Shown here in pieces: positions 7,074 through 16,470 of a stretch of 64,000 bases of DNA. Every line of letters starts with the position of its first letter. The stretch's first letter is position 1. Both the position numbers and the translations under genes were made by a program. The stretch comes from UBA7672 sp965229115. Its GTDB lineage: Bacteria > Pseudomonadota > Alphaproteobacteria > Caulobacterales > Hyphomonadaceae. The notes under the pieces were generated by a model. That model saw nothing but the letters and a program-made list of their open reading frames with translations, made no database searches and had not been told where the DNA came from. The stretch is taken from assembly GCA_965229115.1 (NCBI GenBank), contig CBDDIR010000003.1:3410001-3474000 (forward strand), in the 5' to 3' direction.

Positions 7074-10000
7074 CTAGTGAAAATCCCGCGACTTCGGCAG
7101 CACGCGGACATTGCGCGGATGGCGGTGCATCCCCGGCTGGTTGCCCATGCTGCGCGGATATTTCGGGTTCTTGATCTCGTCAGCGCTCGTCAGCTCCGGC
7201 TCGATCGGCTGATAGTCCTCGGATAGTTTTTCCAGCTCCGCCGAGCGGTCGATCACGCGAGAGCCCATCAGGTGCGCAACACCTTCCTTGCTCCGCTGCA
7301 CCCGGCCCTCGACCTGCATCAGACGCGACCCCATCGTCTGCGCCCGGAACTTCTCGAAGTCCCGCGCCCAGAGAAGCACGTTGGTAATGCCCGTCTCGTC
7401 CTCAAGCGTGACGAAAATCGCCTTGCCCTCTCCCGGCCGCTGCCGCACCAGCACGACACCCGCCGTCTTCACCCACGTGCCATTGCGCGCCGCTGACGTC
7501 TCCGCGCATGTAAGCACCTGCTCGGCCTCGAACACCGGCCGCAGCACCTGCATCGGATGCGACTTCAGCGATAACCGCGCCGTCTGGTAATCCGCCGTCA
7601 CATGCTCGCCGAGCGGCATGGCGGGCAGATCCGCATCCGGCTCCTCGCCCAGCTCCTTCGCCGCCGCCGCTGCAAACAGCGGCAACAGATCGTCATTCGG
7701 CAACCGCCGCACTTCCCACAAGGCCTGCCGCCGATCCTGATGCAGCGACTGGAAAGCATCCGCATCCGCCAGCTTCCGCAGAAACGGCGCAGACACCCGC
7801 CCCCGCTCCCGCATATCCGCAATGCTGACAAACCCATCGCCGCGCATCTTCACCAACGCATTCGCCTCAACCTCCTTCACACCATCCATCTGACGGAACC
7901 CGAGACGCATCGCCAACGCTCCATCCTCGCGTCGCTCAAGCGTGTTGTCGTAATGACTGAAGTTCACATCCACAGGGCGCACCTCCACCCCATGCTCCTG
8001 CGCATCCCGCACAATCTGCGCTGGCGCATAGAACCCCATTGGCTGCGAGTTCAACAACGCCGCCGCAAACGCGGCAGGGTGATATTTCTTGAGCCACGAA
8101 GAGACATAGACGAGCTGCGAGAAAGCAGCCGCATGGCTTTCGGGGAAGCCGTAGGAACCGAAGCCCTGGATTTGCTTGAAGCATCGCTCCGCGAAGTCGC
8201 GTTTGTATCCGCGCCTGACCATCCCCTCGACCATATCTTCCTGGAGCGTATGGATCGTTCCAACATTCCTGAATGTAGCCATCGCTCGCCGCAACCTGTT
8301 GGCTGCTGCAGGCGTGAAGGCGGCCGCGACGATGGCCAGCTTCATGGCCTGCTCCTGGAAGAGCGGTATACCAAAGGTCTTATGGAGAAGCTTCTCGAGT
8401 TCCTTTGGATCATGCGGCGGAGACGGTGATGGAAAATCGATCTTCTCTTCGCCGTTTCGCCGACGCAGATAAGGGTGCACCATGTTTCCCTGGATCGGCC
8501 CCGGTCGAACAATCGCAACCTCGATCACGAGATCATAGAACTCACGCGGCTTCATACGTGGAAGCATGCTTATCTGGGCGCGACTTTCGACTTGGAAAAC
8601 GCCAAGCGAGTCGCCACGGCACAGCATGTCGTAAACTTCAGGGTCCTCCTTCGGCACATCCTGCAAACCGTACTTCTGCCCGCCCATGTGATGAACAAGA
8701 TCAAACGCCTTTCGGATGCAGGTGAGCATGCCGAGCGCCAGGATATCGACCTTCATCAGGCCAAGTTCATCGATATCCTCCTTGTCCCACTCAATGAAGG
8801 TTCGATCTTCCATCGCCGCGTTGCCGATGGGCACAAGCTCATCGAGACGATCGCGGGCCAGCACGAAGCCACCAACATGTTGCGAAAGATGGCGTGGGAA
8901 TCCCAACAAGCGCTTCGCGAACGCCAGCGCGCGATGAAGGACCGGGTTATCCTCATCTAAACCAGCCTGTTGCAACTGCTCCCTCTGAAGCGCCTCGCCC
9001 CAACTGCCCCAGACCAGGCCAGACAGGCGAGCCGCCACGTCATCAGTAAGACCAAAGACTTTTCCAACTTCACGCATCGCGCTGCGCGGCCGGTAGTGGA
9101 TCACAGTGGCTGCGATACCGGCGCGGTGACGGCCGTAGCGTTCATAAATGTACTGAATGATCTCTTCGCGCCGCTCGTGTTCGAAATCGACATCCACATC
9201 GGGAGGCTCTTTGCGTTCGTCAGACATGAAGCGCGCGAACAGCAGATCAAAGACGTTAGGGTCGACCGATGTGATTCCGAGCACATAGCAGACGGCTGAA
9301 TTTGCGGCCGACCCACGGCCCTGACACAGAATGCCTTTGTTGCGTGCAACGCGGACGATGTCGTAGAGCGTCAGAAAATATCGGGCATATTCGTTACGCC
9401 GATAGAACTCCAGCTCGACGCGAAGCTGCTCCGCTACCTTTTCCGGAACGCCATCGGGGTATTTCATCTTGGCATGAAACCAGGTGCGATCCTCGAGATA
9501 GGCCTGATCAGTCCACCCGTGAGGCACGGGTTCGTCTGGGTATTCATACTTGAGCTGGCCAAGATCGAACTCGATTCGCTCAAGAAGTTCGATCGCCTGC
9601 TCTATGGCTTCAGGCAGCTTTGCGAACAGGCGCTTCATTTCCAGAGGATGCTTGAGATGGCGCTCTGCATTCGCCTCAAGCAGCTTGCCTGCTTCGGTGA
9701 TTTTCACGCCGGCCCGAATACAGGTCATGATGTCCTGCAAGTCGCGCTGCTTCGCCGAATGATAGAGAACGTCATTGGTCGCAATCAGTGGAACGCCTGT
9801 CGCCTCACTGATGCGCTTCAGTCTTGCAAGTCGCCTCGCATCGCTGCCACGACGCATCATTGTTGCGCCAAGCCATGTAGCCCCGGGGCGCATGGCCCGG
9901 ACACGTTTCAGGATATCGCCAATCTCAGACAGATCGTTGCTCGGCATAACGATCAAAAAGAGGCGATCGGAGTATATGGCGAGGTCATCGAGCGTGAGCA

Positions 10001-10517
10001 GACATTCGCCTTTCTTTGCCCGCCTGTTACCCGTCGTGAGCAAACGACATAAACGGCCCCAGCCCTGTCTGTTTTCCGGATAGGCAATGATGTCCGGCGT
10101 GCCGTCTGAGAAAACGAGCCGCGTCCCGACAACGAGACGGAAGTTTTGAGCATCCTCCTGCAGCTGCTCCCGCACCTGTTTGAGCTCTTCTTCCTCAGGA
10201 TGGGGCACCCAGCTGTGCTCGCCAGGCGAGCCGCCTTCTCTCATCTTTTCGGGAGCAGGGAGGCCATCTTCGCGGATGTGCTTGAGCGCGGCCCAGGCGC
10301 GCACGACACCTGACAGAGTATTGCGATCAGCTATCCCAAGACCCTTGTAGCCGAGCAGCAGGGACGCCAGCACCATTTCCCGCGCTGGAGACGCGCCGCA
10401 TAAAAAAGAGAAATTCGTCGCAGCGGCAAGTTCGGCGTATTGAACTGGAGCGGTCTCAGCTTGCGCTTGGCGAACTGGAAAATCGACGACAGTTGAACTG
10501 GAAGATGGCGCTGTCAT
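7074..10517 (-). CDS. dnaE2: error-prone DNA polymerase DnaE2
   Basis: At 1147 residues this is DnaE2-sized. It starts with a PHP domain (YAELAAATNFSFL at the N-terminus), followed by a C-family polymerase core with the catalytic acid motif PDVDVDFEHERREE, a helix-hairpin-helix region and an OB-fold region (GVVLVRQRPGEGKAIFVTLED). It carries out translesion synthesis with ImuA and ImuB. It is the last gene of imuA-imuB-dnaE2; its ATG overlaps the imuB stop (ATGA), and the operon is probably induced through the LexA box at 12776. Confidence 0.95.
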   Translation of the reverse strand: MTAPSSSSTVVDFPVRQAQAETAPVQYAELAAATNFSFLCGASPAREMVLASLLLGYKGLGIADRNTLSGVVRAWAALKHIREDGLPAPEKMREGGSPGEHSWVPHPEEEELKQVREQLQEDAQNFRLVVGTRLVFSDGTPDIIAYPENRQGWGRLCRLLTTGNRRAKKGECLLTLDDLAIYSDRLFLIVMPSNDLSEIGDILKRVRAMRPGATWLGATMMRRGSDARRLARLKRISEATGVPLIATNDVLYHSAKQRDLQDIMTCIRAGVKITEAGKLLEANAERHLKHPLEMKRLFAKLPEAIEQAIELLERIEFDLGQLKYEYPDEPVPHGWTDQAYLEDRTWFHAKMKYPDGVPEKVAEQLRVELEFYRRNEYARYFLTLYDIVRVARNKGILCQGRGSAANSAVCYVLGITSVDPNVFDLLFARFMSDERKEPPDVDVDFEHERREEIIQYIYERYGRHRAGIAATVIHYRPRSAMREVGKVFGLTDDVAARLSGLVWGSWGEALQREQLQQAGLDEDNPVLHRALAFAKRLLGFPRHLSQHVGGFVLARDRLDELVPIGNAAMEDRTFIEWDKEDIDELGLMKVDILALGMLTCIRKAFDLVHHMGGQKYGLQDVPKEDPEVYDMLCRGDSLGVFQVESRAQISMLPRMKPREFYDLVIEVAIVRPGPIQGNMVHPYLRRRNGEEKIDFPSPSPPHDPKELEKLLHKTFGIPLFQEQAMKLAIVAAAFTPAAANRLRRAMATFRNVGTIHTLQEDMVEGMVRRGYKRDFAERCFKQIQGFGSYGFPESHAAAFSQLVYVSSWLKKYHPAAFAAALLNSQPMGFYAPAQIVRDAQEHGVEVRPVDVNFSHYDNTLERREDGALAMRLGFRQMDGVKEVEANALVKMRGDGFVSIADMRERGRVSAPFLRKLADADAFQSLHQDRRQALWEVRRLPNDDLLPLFAAAAAKELGEEPDADLPAMPLGEHVTADYQTARLSLKSHPMQVLRPVFEAEQVLTCAETSAARNGTWVKTAGVVLVRQRPGEGKAIFVTLEDETGITNVLLWARDFEKFRAQTMGSRLMQVEGRVQRSKEGVAHLMGSRVIDRSAELEKLSEDYQPIEPELTSADEIKNPKYPRSMGNQPGMHRHPRNVRVLPKSRDFH

Positions 10518-12082
10518 GCAAACACGCCCTGCATGAACCAGAGTGGTTCAGGTGTTTCCTGGCTGTATGCGCCAGAACGAAATAACCAGAAGCGCCGACC
10601 ACTCGCGTCTTCGATACGGTAATAGTCGCGCGTAAGTGCATCAGGATTTCGCCACCACTCCGGCGCAATCCGATCAGGCCCTTCCGCACGGACGACTACG
10701 TATTCCTTGCGACGCCAGAAAAAAATACGCGGCGGACCATCCGGCACTTCAGCCATGGTGATACGGATGGGCTGTGGCGGATTGAACATATGGAGAGGAC
10801 GCAGCGGCGCATCTTCAGTGTCTGGCGATGGCCACACGTTGGAAGTCATTGGATTGAAGCTGACAGGAACGGCATGCGTAGCACGATCTGGATCGTGCGA
10901 ATTCTCGAACAGAAATCGAAGAACACGCTCGGCGCCAAAGCGAACTGAAATGCGATCCGCCAGATCAGCCACTTCATCGACTTCGACGGCATGCCCATCG
11001 AGGCCGGGCTGGAGGGCGTCGAGAGGATCAGCGTGAGGAATGGCGAGGCGGACAAGGTCGAAGCCGAAGCCGGGGTCGATGGGGTCGGCGAGTGCGTCTA
11101 GGCGTTCGCGGAAGAGGCGGAGCAGAGTTTTTGCATCGCGCATGGGGCGGCCGGTTTCGATGGTGAGGCGGCGCACGGCGCCGTCTGCTCGAAACAGGCT
11201 TGCCTCGAAGACACGGCCGCCTTCACGACGCTCGCCCAACTGCGCGCAGACCTCCTGGCCGAGTTCAAACAGGACAGCTTCGACATCCTCGACGCGCGCG
11301 ATGGGCTCGGGGAAGCGGCGCTCCACCCACAGCATCGGGATATCGCGGCGCGCATCAAGTGGCGGATGAGCGAGCCCCTGAATGCGGCGCAGCCGGAGCG
11401 TCATGGCCTCGCCGAAGCGTGCGGCGAAAGTCACGCTCGGGCGATCAGCCAGCGCGCCGATCGTCTTGAGACCGGCGCGCGAGATTGCGAGGCGATCGGC
11501 TTCTGGCAGCCCGAGCGCAACGATCGGCAGCGAGCGGACCGCCTTCGCCTCCTCGCCCGGCGGCACGATGGCGATGCGGCCGAAGCGAGCGATGGCGCGA
11601 GCGGTGTCAGCTCCGCTGGCGATCACGGTGCGCACATGAAAGCCGCCACGCCTCATGCGTGTCGAGAAAACCCGCCGCAGATTGGCTTCACCGCCAAAGA
11701 TATGGTCGCAACCCGTGATATCGAGCAGCAGGCCATCTGGCGCGTCGATCATCACGACAGGGCTGAAGCGGTCGCAGTCCTCCGCGATGCGATCGAGCAG
11801 CCCGGCATCGGAGCGTGCATCCATCTCCTCGACCCACAGGTCAGGAATACGAGCGCGTGAATCCGCCAGCGTCATGCCAACGGCGAGACCGAGCTGTTTG
11901 GCTTCGGGGCAGATCGCCATCAAACGCTGAGCGCCCTTCACCTTCTCGGTGATGACGAGCGGCAGCTCAGATGGCTCGGCGCGCGCCCTCATCAGGCGAT
12001 CCACCGGCAGGTACGGGAACCATGCCGCCAGATAGCGACGGGACGGCCTCTCTGATGCGATCTTTAAAGATGCGACTGTCAC
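10514..12082 (-). CDS. imuB: Y-family polymerase-like mutasome protein ImuB
   Basis: The product has the ImuB N-terminus RRYLAAWFPYLPVDRL, where the first catalytic acid of active Y-family polymerases (DMDxFFA) is replaced. This fits ImuB acting as a clamp-binding adaptor rather than a polymerase. A little-finger-like region and a C-terminal tail (FWRRKEYVVVRAEGPDRI, RDYYRIEDASGRRFWLFR) follow. I chose the GTG at 12082, which gives a normal N-terminus and a 116-bp overlap with imuA; the frame is open further upstream inside imuA. The stop overlaps dnaE2. Confidence 0.88.
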   Translation of the reverse strand: MTVASLKIASERPSRRYLAAWFPYLPVDRLMRARAEPSELPLVITEKVKGAQRLMAICPEAKQLGLAVGMTLADSRARIPDLWVEEMDARSDAGLLDRIAEDCDRFSPVVMIDAPDGLLLDITGCDHIFGGEANLRRVFSTRMRRGGFHVRTVIASGADTARAIARFGRIAIVPPGEEAKAVRSLPIVALGLPEADRLAISRAGLKTIGALADRPSVTFAARFGEAMTLRLRRIQGLAHPPLDARRDIPMLWVERRFPEPIARVEDVEAVLFELGQEVCAQLGERREGGRVFEASLFRADGAVRRLTIETGRPMRDAKTLLRLFRERLDALADPIDPGFGFDLVRLAIPHADPLDALQPGLDGHAVEVDEVADLADRISVRFGAERVLRFLFENSHDPDRATHAVPVSFNPMTSNVWPSPDTEDAPLRPLHMFNPPQPIRITMAEVPDGPPRIFFWRRKEYVVVRAEGPDRIAPEWWRNPDALTRDYYRIEDASGRRFWLFRSGAYSQETPEPLWFMQGVFA

Positions 12083-12758
12083 GATCCCATTCCACAATCC
12101 AGTTGCGTCCGGCAGCGCCTGCCTTGTCGCGCAGCAGTTCGACGTTGAAGGCCGGATGGCCTGGCGCATCAGCTTCCAGTGGCGTCGAGAGCGCGGCGCG
12201 TATGCGCCATCGGGTGAGCGCTGCGCTTGGCTCCGGCTGTGCGCCTGCCCGCACCATGAAGAGCGGCACGTTCGAGCGCGCAGCGGCCAGCGCGAGCCGG
12301 CGCGAAGCGACAAGGTCGAGCATTTTTGGTGCGCCCCATGGCTCGATGATCACGGCGCCGAGCGGCGGACATCTCGCCGCCTCCTCACCCGCGCGCAGCA
12401 CGGATGGTCCATCGCGCGCACGGACGAGGATGAGGCGGTCCGGGGAGAGACCCAGTTCGTTGATGCCGGGCGCATAGATCTCGCCCATCTCGACGCCGAC
12501 GAAATCCTGGCGGACCCAGACGACGGGGCGCTTGCCAGACGCGCGTATCGCCAGCATCACGCCGAAGCCTGCAGCGGAAGGTTCATCCGCCGTCTGGGCC
12601 GCGAAAATCTCGTGCAGCGCGCCGCGATTGAGTCCGCCCTGCAGCGCTGCATCCATCTGTGCGGAACCCGTGGAGAAGCGATCGGATGGAGCGGCGGATG
12701 AGCCGCGCTCCAGCCGGGACACTTCCCGTCGCAATGCTTCCAGATCCGGCTTCGTCAC
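11967..12758 (-). CDS. imuA: mutasome protein ImuA
   Basis: This RecA-like/SulA-related protein shows GLNRGALHEIFA and PVVWVRQDFVGVEMGEIYAPG, as in alphaproteobacterial ImuA. I place the start at the GTG at 12758 (263 residues) because the LexA box at 12776-12790 would otherwise lie inside the coding region; an ATG at 12803 is also in frame. It is the first gene of the SOS mutasome operon with imuB and dnaE2 and works in damage-induced mutagenesis. Confidence 0.88.
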   Translation of the reverse strand: MTKPDLEALRREVSRLERGSSAAPSDRFSTGSAQMDAALQGGLNRGALHEIFAAQTADEPSAAGFGVMLAIRASGKRPVVWVRQDFVGVEMGEIYAPGINELGLSPDRLILVRARDGPSVLRAGEEAARCPPLGAVIIEPWGAPKMLDLVASRRLALAAARSNVPLFMVRAGAQPEPSAALTRWRIRAALSTPLEADAPGHPAFNVELLRDKAGAAGRNWIVEWDRDSRIFKDRIREAVPSLSGGMVPVPAGGSPDEGARRAI

Positions 12759-12775
12759 AGAACTTGTCCCAGCTA

Positions 12776-12790
12776 GTTCATGTTTTGTTC
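12776..12790 (-). promoter_or_regulatory. LexA (SOS) box, GTTC-N7-GTTC
   Basis: GTTC at 12776-12779 and GTTC at 12787-12790 with exactly 7 bases between match the alphaproteobacterial LexA operator. On the minus strand TTGACT (near 12816-12821) and TATAGA-like sequence overlapping the box make a plausible promoter for imuA. Confidence 0.82.
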
Positions 12791-12796
12791 TATAAC

Positions 12797-12871
12797 GACT
12801 CACGAGGCAAAAAGAGTCAATCGAGACTCAGTGAGAGTCATGCGCCGTTCTGGATTTCTGGCGTGGAGTCA
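12797..12871. repeat. cluster of five GA(G/C)TCA hexamers
   Basis: GACTCA (12797), GAGTCA (12814), GACTCA (12825), GAGTCA (12835) and GAGTCA (12866) crowd into 75 bp just upstream of the imuA promoter. They could be a regulator-binding array or chance in a short AT-richer spacer. Confidence 0.4.
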
Positions 12872-12911
12872 GGCGGATTCGACGCAAAAATTTATTTCGC
12901 GCGAGCCTCGA

Positions 12912-13118
12912 TCAGTGGCGTGAGAGCTTGGCTTCCACGTCACTGAGTTCGCGCTTTCGCGTCTCGCGCGCGCTCTTGAGTTTCTGGAGTTCACCCTCGC
13001 CGCCAGCGTTATTCACAGCCGGAGATGCGATGTCGATGATGGCCTCGTCCAGGGTCGAGATCTCCTGGCGGATGGCTTCCCGGCGCTTTTCGAGATCGTC
13101 GCGGGCTTGGGTGTTCAT
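12912..13118 (-). CDS. small coiled-coil protein of unknown function
   Basis: The 68-residue product is charged and helical (DDLEKRREAIRQEISTLDEA, SARETRKRELSDVEAKLSRH), with heptad-like spacing, and is probably a cytoplasmic coiled coil. AGGAGG lies a few bases before the ATG. It is upstream of the imuA operon on the same strand, separated by about 120 bp. Family not recognised. Confidence 0.65.
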   Translation of the reverse strand: MNTQARDDLEKRREAIRQEISTLDEAIIDIASPAVNNAGGEGELQKLKSARETRKRELSDVEAKLSRH

Positions 13119-13238
13119 CGGGCATCCTCCTGATCAGGGGATAGAACCCATGGGGTCCGCGTAGGGTTGCAGGCGGGACCACGCGAAAAGGCCCGCGGCT
13201 AATAGCGAGGGCTGGTTGAAGGCCCGAGCGGCTTCCTT

Positions 13239-13255
13239 ATGTTGCAATGCAACAT
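13239..13255. promoter_or_regulatory. perfect palindrome at the MFS gene start, possible operator
   Basis: ATGTTGCA-A-TGCAACAT is a perfect 8-bp dyad with one central base. It covers the first possible start codon of the transporter gene. If translation begins at the in-frame GTG at 13275, the palindrome lies in the promoter or leader, where a repressor could bind. Confidence 0.5.
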
Positions 13256-14489
13256 CCGCTCCCCCGGTGAATCAGTGACCTCAGTAAATTGCTCCCCTGT
13301 CGAGCCCGTCGACAGCCAGTTTCCTAGCGCGGGAGCCGTCGCTCTATTGCTGATTGCGCTCTCCATGGGCGGGTTTGCGATCGGCATCACCGAGTTCGCC
13401 GCCATGAGCATCCTGCCCGACTTTGCAAAAGGCCTGGGTGTGGACGAGCCCGCCGCCAGCCACGCGATCAGCGCTTACGCCGCCGGGGTGGTGGTTGGAG
13501 CGCCGATCCTTGCGGCGTTCGGCGCGCGGTTGCCGCGCTGGATGCTTCTGATCGGCCTGATGGGTCTGTTCGCGATCGCCAATACGCTGAGCGCCATGTC
13601 TCCCAATTTCGAGACCATGCTGGTCTTCCGCTTCCTGAGCGGCCTACCCCATGGTGCCTATTTCGGCGTGGCGGCCCTCGTTGCCGCCTCCAGCGTGCCG
13701 TTGAAGTTCCGCACACGCGCCGTGTCGACGATCCTGATGGGGCTGACGGTGGCGACCGTGCTGGGCGTGCCGGTCGTCAATCTGATCAGCCAGGCCCATG
13801 GCTGGCGCTGGACCTTCGGCATTGTCGGAGCTCTGGCGGTCCTGACCATGACCCTGGTCGCCCTGTTCGCGCCGCGCGACGCAGCCAATCCCAACGCCAG
13901 TCCCCTGCGTGAATTGTCCGCGCTGAGGAATCGGCAGGTGTGGCTCACACTGGGCGTCAGCGCGATCGGCTTCGGCGGCATGTTCGCCGTCTATGCCTTC
14001 CTCGCCTCGACCTTGCGGGAAGTCACTCACGTTGGTCCGGATGTGTTGCCGTGGGTCTTCGCCGTATTCGGCGTCGGCATGTTCAGCGGCAATATCCTCG
14101 GCGCGTGGGCCGGAGATCGGTTCGGTTTCCCGGCTGCAGCGGGCCTGCTCATCTGGAGCGCAATCGCACTCGCCTTCTATCCGCTGGCGTCGCAGCACCT
14201 GTGGTCGATGCTGATCGTGGTGTTGTGCGTCGGTGCGGGTGGCGGGTTGGGTTCGATCCTGCAGACGCGGCTGATGGATGTGGCCGGCGAGGCGCAGACG
14301 CTGGCGGCTGCGCTCAACCACTCAGCTTTCAACACCGCCAATGCGCTTGGGCCTCTGCTGGCCGGCATGACGGTGGCGGCAGGCTTCGGCTGGGCGTCGA
14401 CGGCATGGGTCGCCGTGGCGCTGACGCTGGGCGGCCTCGCCATCTGGTTCTGGGCCTGGATCGACGGGCGGAGGCGCGTCGCGACCTAG
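13239..14489 (+). CDS. MFS transporter, DHA1/AraJ-like exporter
   Basis: The 416-residue protein has about 12 hydrophobic segments and MFS signatures, for example ITEFAAMSILPDFA in the first helix and FRFLSGLPHGAYFGVAALVA in helices 4-5, as in the AraJ/YdhP drug-proton antiporter group. It sits in the inner membrane and probably exports small hydrophobic compounds or sugars; the substrate cannot be read from sequence. The first ATG lies within a palindrome, so GTG 13275 is an alternative start. It converges with recQ, overlapping by 4 bp. Confidence 0.88.
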   Translation: MLQCNIRSPGESVTSVNCSPVEPVDSQFPSAGAVALLLIALSMGGFAIGITEFAAMSILPDFAKGLGVDEPAASHAISAYAAGVVVGAPILAAFGARLPRWMLLIGLMGLFAIANTLSAMSPNFETMLVFRFLSGLPHGAYFGVAALVAASSVPLKFRTRAVSTILMGLTVATVLGVPVVNLISQAHGWRWTFGIVGALAVLTMTLVALFAPRDAANPNASPLRELSALRNRQVWLTLGVSAIGFGGMFAVYAFLASTLREVTHVGPDVLPWVFAVFGVGMFSGNILGAWAGDRFGFPAAAGLLIWSAIALAFYPLASQHLWSMLIVVLCVGAGGGLGSILQTRLMDVAGEAQTLAAALNHSAFNTANALGPLLAGMTVAAGFGWASTAWVAVALTLGGLAIWFWAWIDGRRRVAT

Positions 14490-16309
14490 CTGTTGGCGAG
14501 CACCACTTTCAGGAACTCTGCGCCATAGCGGTCGAGCTTCGCCTTGCCGATGCCAGTGATGCCGCTCATGTCGTCCATAGTTTGCGGACGGGCTTCGGCG
14601 AGCGCGCGCAAGGTCGTGTCGTGGAAGACGACATAGGGCGGCACGCCCTGCTCCTTCGCAATGCGCGCACGCTCGGCGCGGAGTTGCTGGAAGAGCGACT
14701 GGGCCTCTTCCGGCATGGCGGCCGTTTTGGCGGAGCGCGCGTCTTTCTTCGAGCGCTTGGGCGGCTGGTCGCGCCGGAACGTCACTTTCTGTTCGCCGCG
14801 CAGAACGGGACGTGACTCTTCGGAAAGCTTCAACGCGCCGTGCGCTTCCTGATCGACATAGATAAGGCCCGACGCCGTGAGCTGGCGGAAGACGGATTGC
14901 CAGACGCGCGGCTCGATATCCTTGCCGACGCCGAAGACGCCGAGCTTGTCGTGCCCGAGACGTTCGGCGCGCTCATTCGTCTTGCCGACAAGCACATCGA
15001 TGACGTGACCTGCGCCGAACCGCTGGCCGGTGCGATAGATGGCTGACATCGCCTTCATCGCGGCTTCCGAGCCATCCCACGTATCGACGGGCGCGAGGCA
15101 GGTATCGCAGTTGCCGCAATTGCCGGGATAGTCCTCGCCGAAGTGCGCGAGGATCGCCTTGCGGCGGCAGTCGGTGGTTTCGCAGATGCCGAGAAGCGCT
15201 GTCAGCTTCTGGTTTTCGACGCGCTTGATGGCTTCGGGCGCGTTGCCCTGCGCGATCATGCTGCGCCGCTGCACGACATCGGACATGCCGTAGCACATCC
15301 ACGCATCCGACGGCAGGCCATCGCGGCCGGCCCGTCCCGTCTCCTGATAGTACGCCTCGACCGATGATGGCATGTCGAGGTGAGCGACATAGCGGACGTC
15401 TGGCTTGTCGATACCCATGCCGAATGCGACGGTGGCGACAAGGCAAAGACCATCCTCGACAAGGAACGCATCCTGGTTGCGCGAGCGAATGCCGGCGTCG
15501 ATGCCGGCGTGGTACGGCAACGCACGTATGCCGTGCTCGCTCAGCCATTCAGCGGTCGCTTCGACTTTCTTGCGCGAGAGGCAATAGACGATGCCCGACG
15601 CATCCTTGTGCTTCTTCAGGAAGTCGAGCAACTGCTCGCGCGGCTTGTCGCGCTGGACGATGGCGTAGTTGATGTTCGGCCGGTCGAAGCTGGTGATGAA
15701 CACCTTTGCTTCGCGCAGAGACAGACGCTCGATGATGTCGGCGCGCGTTACAGGATCGGCCGTGGCGGTCAGCGCGATCCGCGGCACGCCGGGGAAGTTT
15801 GCGGCGATGGACGACAGCTCGCGATACTCAGGCCGGAAATCGTGGCCCCACTGGCTGACGCAATGCGCCTCGTCGATCGCGAACAGGCTGATATGCGCTT
15901 CGTGAAGCAGCGACTGGAAGCCCGGCGTCGAGAGGCGTTCAGGCGCAACATAGAGCAGCTTCAGCTCGCCGGAGAGCATCTGGCGGCGCACATCGCGAGC
16001 TTCATCCGGCGTCAGCGAGGAGTTGTAGGCCGCAGCGGCAACGCCAGCCTGACGTAACGCTTCGACCTGATCCCGCATCAAAGCGATCAGCGGCGAGACC
16101 ACGATGGCGACGCCGGGTCGGCATAGCGCCGGCGCCTGATAGCAGATCGACTTGCCGGCACCCGTGGGGAACAGGACAACGGCGTCGCCGCCATTTGTTA
16201 CATGGCTGACAACTTCGCCCTGCAGCCCGCGGAATTCGGAGTGGCCGAATACCTCGCGCAGGATACTGAGCGGTTCCTTGAGTCCAGCCTGCACGATTTT
16301 GAGCCTCAC
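14486..16309 (-). CDS. recQ: ATP-dependent DNA helicase RecQ
   Basis: The 607-residue protein has the full RecQ set: motif 0 (FRGLQ), Walker A (PTGAGKS), DEAH box (IDEAHCVSQWGHDFRPEY), motif V/VI (TVAFGMGIDKPDVRYV, QETGRAGRDG), the zinc-binding RQC cysteines (CETTDCRRKAIL, CGNCDTC) and a C-terminal HRDC domain ending at MDDMSGITGIGKAKLDRYG. It unwinds recombination and stalled-fork intermediates. It stands alone, convergent with the MFS gene and divergent from the cytochrome pair. Confidence 0.96.
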   Translation of the reverse strand: MRLKIVQAGLKEPLSILREVFGHSEFRGLQGEVVSHVTNGGDAVVLFPTGAGKSICYQAPALCRPGVAIVVSPLIALMRDQVEALRQAGVAAAAYNSSLTPDEARDVRRQMLSGELKLLYVAPERLSTPGFQSLLHEAHISLFAIDEAHCVSQWGHDFRPEYRELSSIAANFPGVPRIALTATADPVTRADIIERLSLREAKVFITSFDRPNINYAIVQRDKPREQLLDFLKKHKDASGIVYCLSRKKVEATAEWLSEHGIRALPYHAGIDAGIRSRNQDAFLVEDGLCLVATVAFGMGIDKPDVRYVAHLDMPSSVEAYYQETGRAGRDGLPSDAWMCYGMSDVVQRRSMIAQGNAPEAIKRVENQKLTALLGICETTDCRRKAILAHFGEDYPGNCGNCDTCLAPVDTWDGSEAAMKAMSAIYRTGQRFGAGHVIDVLVGKTNERAERLGHDKLGVFGVGKDIEPRVWQSVFRQLTASGLIYVDQEAHGALKLSEESRPVLRGEQKVTFRRDQPPKRSKKDARSAKTAAMPEEAQSLFQQLRAERARIAKEQGVPPYVVFHDTTLRALAEARPQTMDDMSGITGIGKAKLDRYGAEFLKVVLANS

Positions 16310-16470
16310 CTGCCCGTCTCGACGCCAAGCCCGGGCGGATTAGATAGTCCGTAGCGTCAACGCACAACAGTTGCGTGAGCGCTCTCGTCTGTGAGTTGAC
16401 GGCCTAAAACGTCGATCTAGCGTCATACGTATCAAAAAAACGACCAACGTCTTGAGGGAGACGGACAACA

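Noticed and set aside
12083..12313. Upstream extension of imuB to the ATG at 12313
   Set aside because: The extra residues have no ImuB similarity and lie entirely within imuA; the conserved N-terminus starts just after the GTG at 12082.
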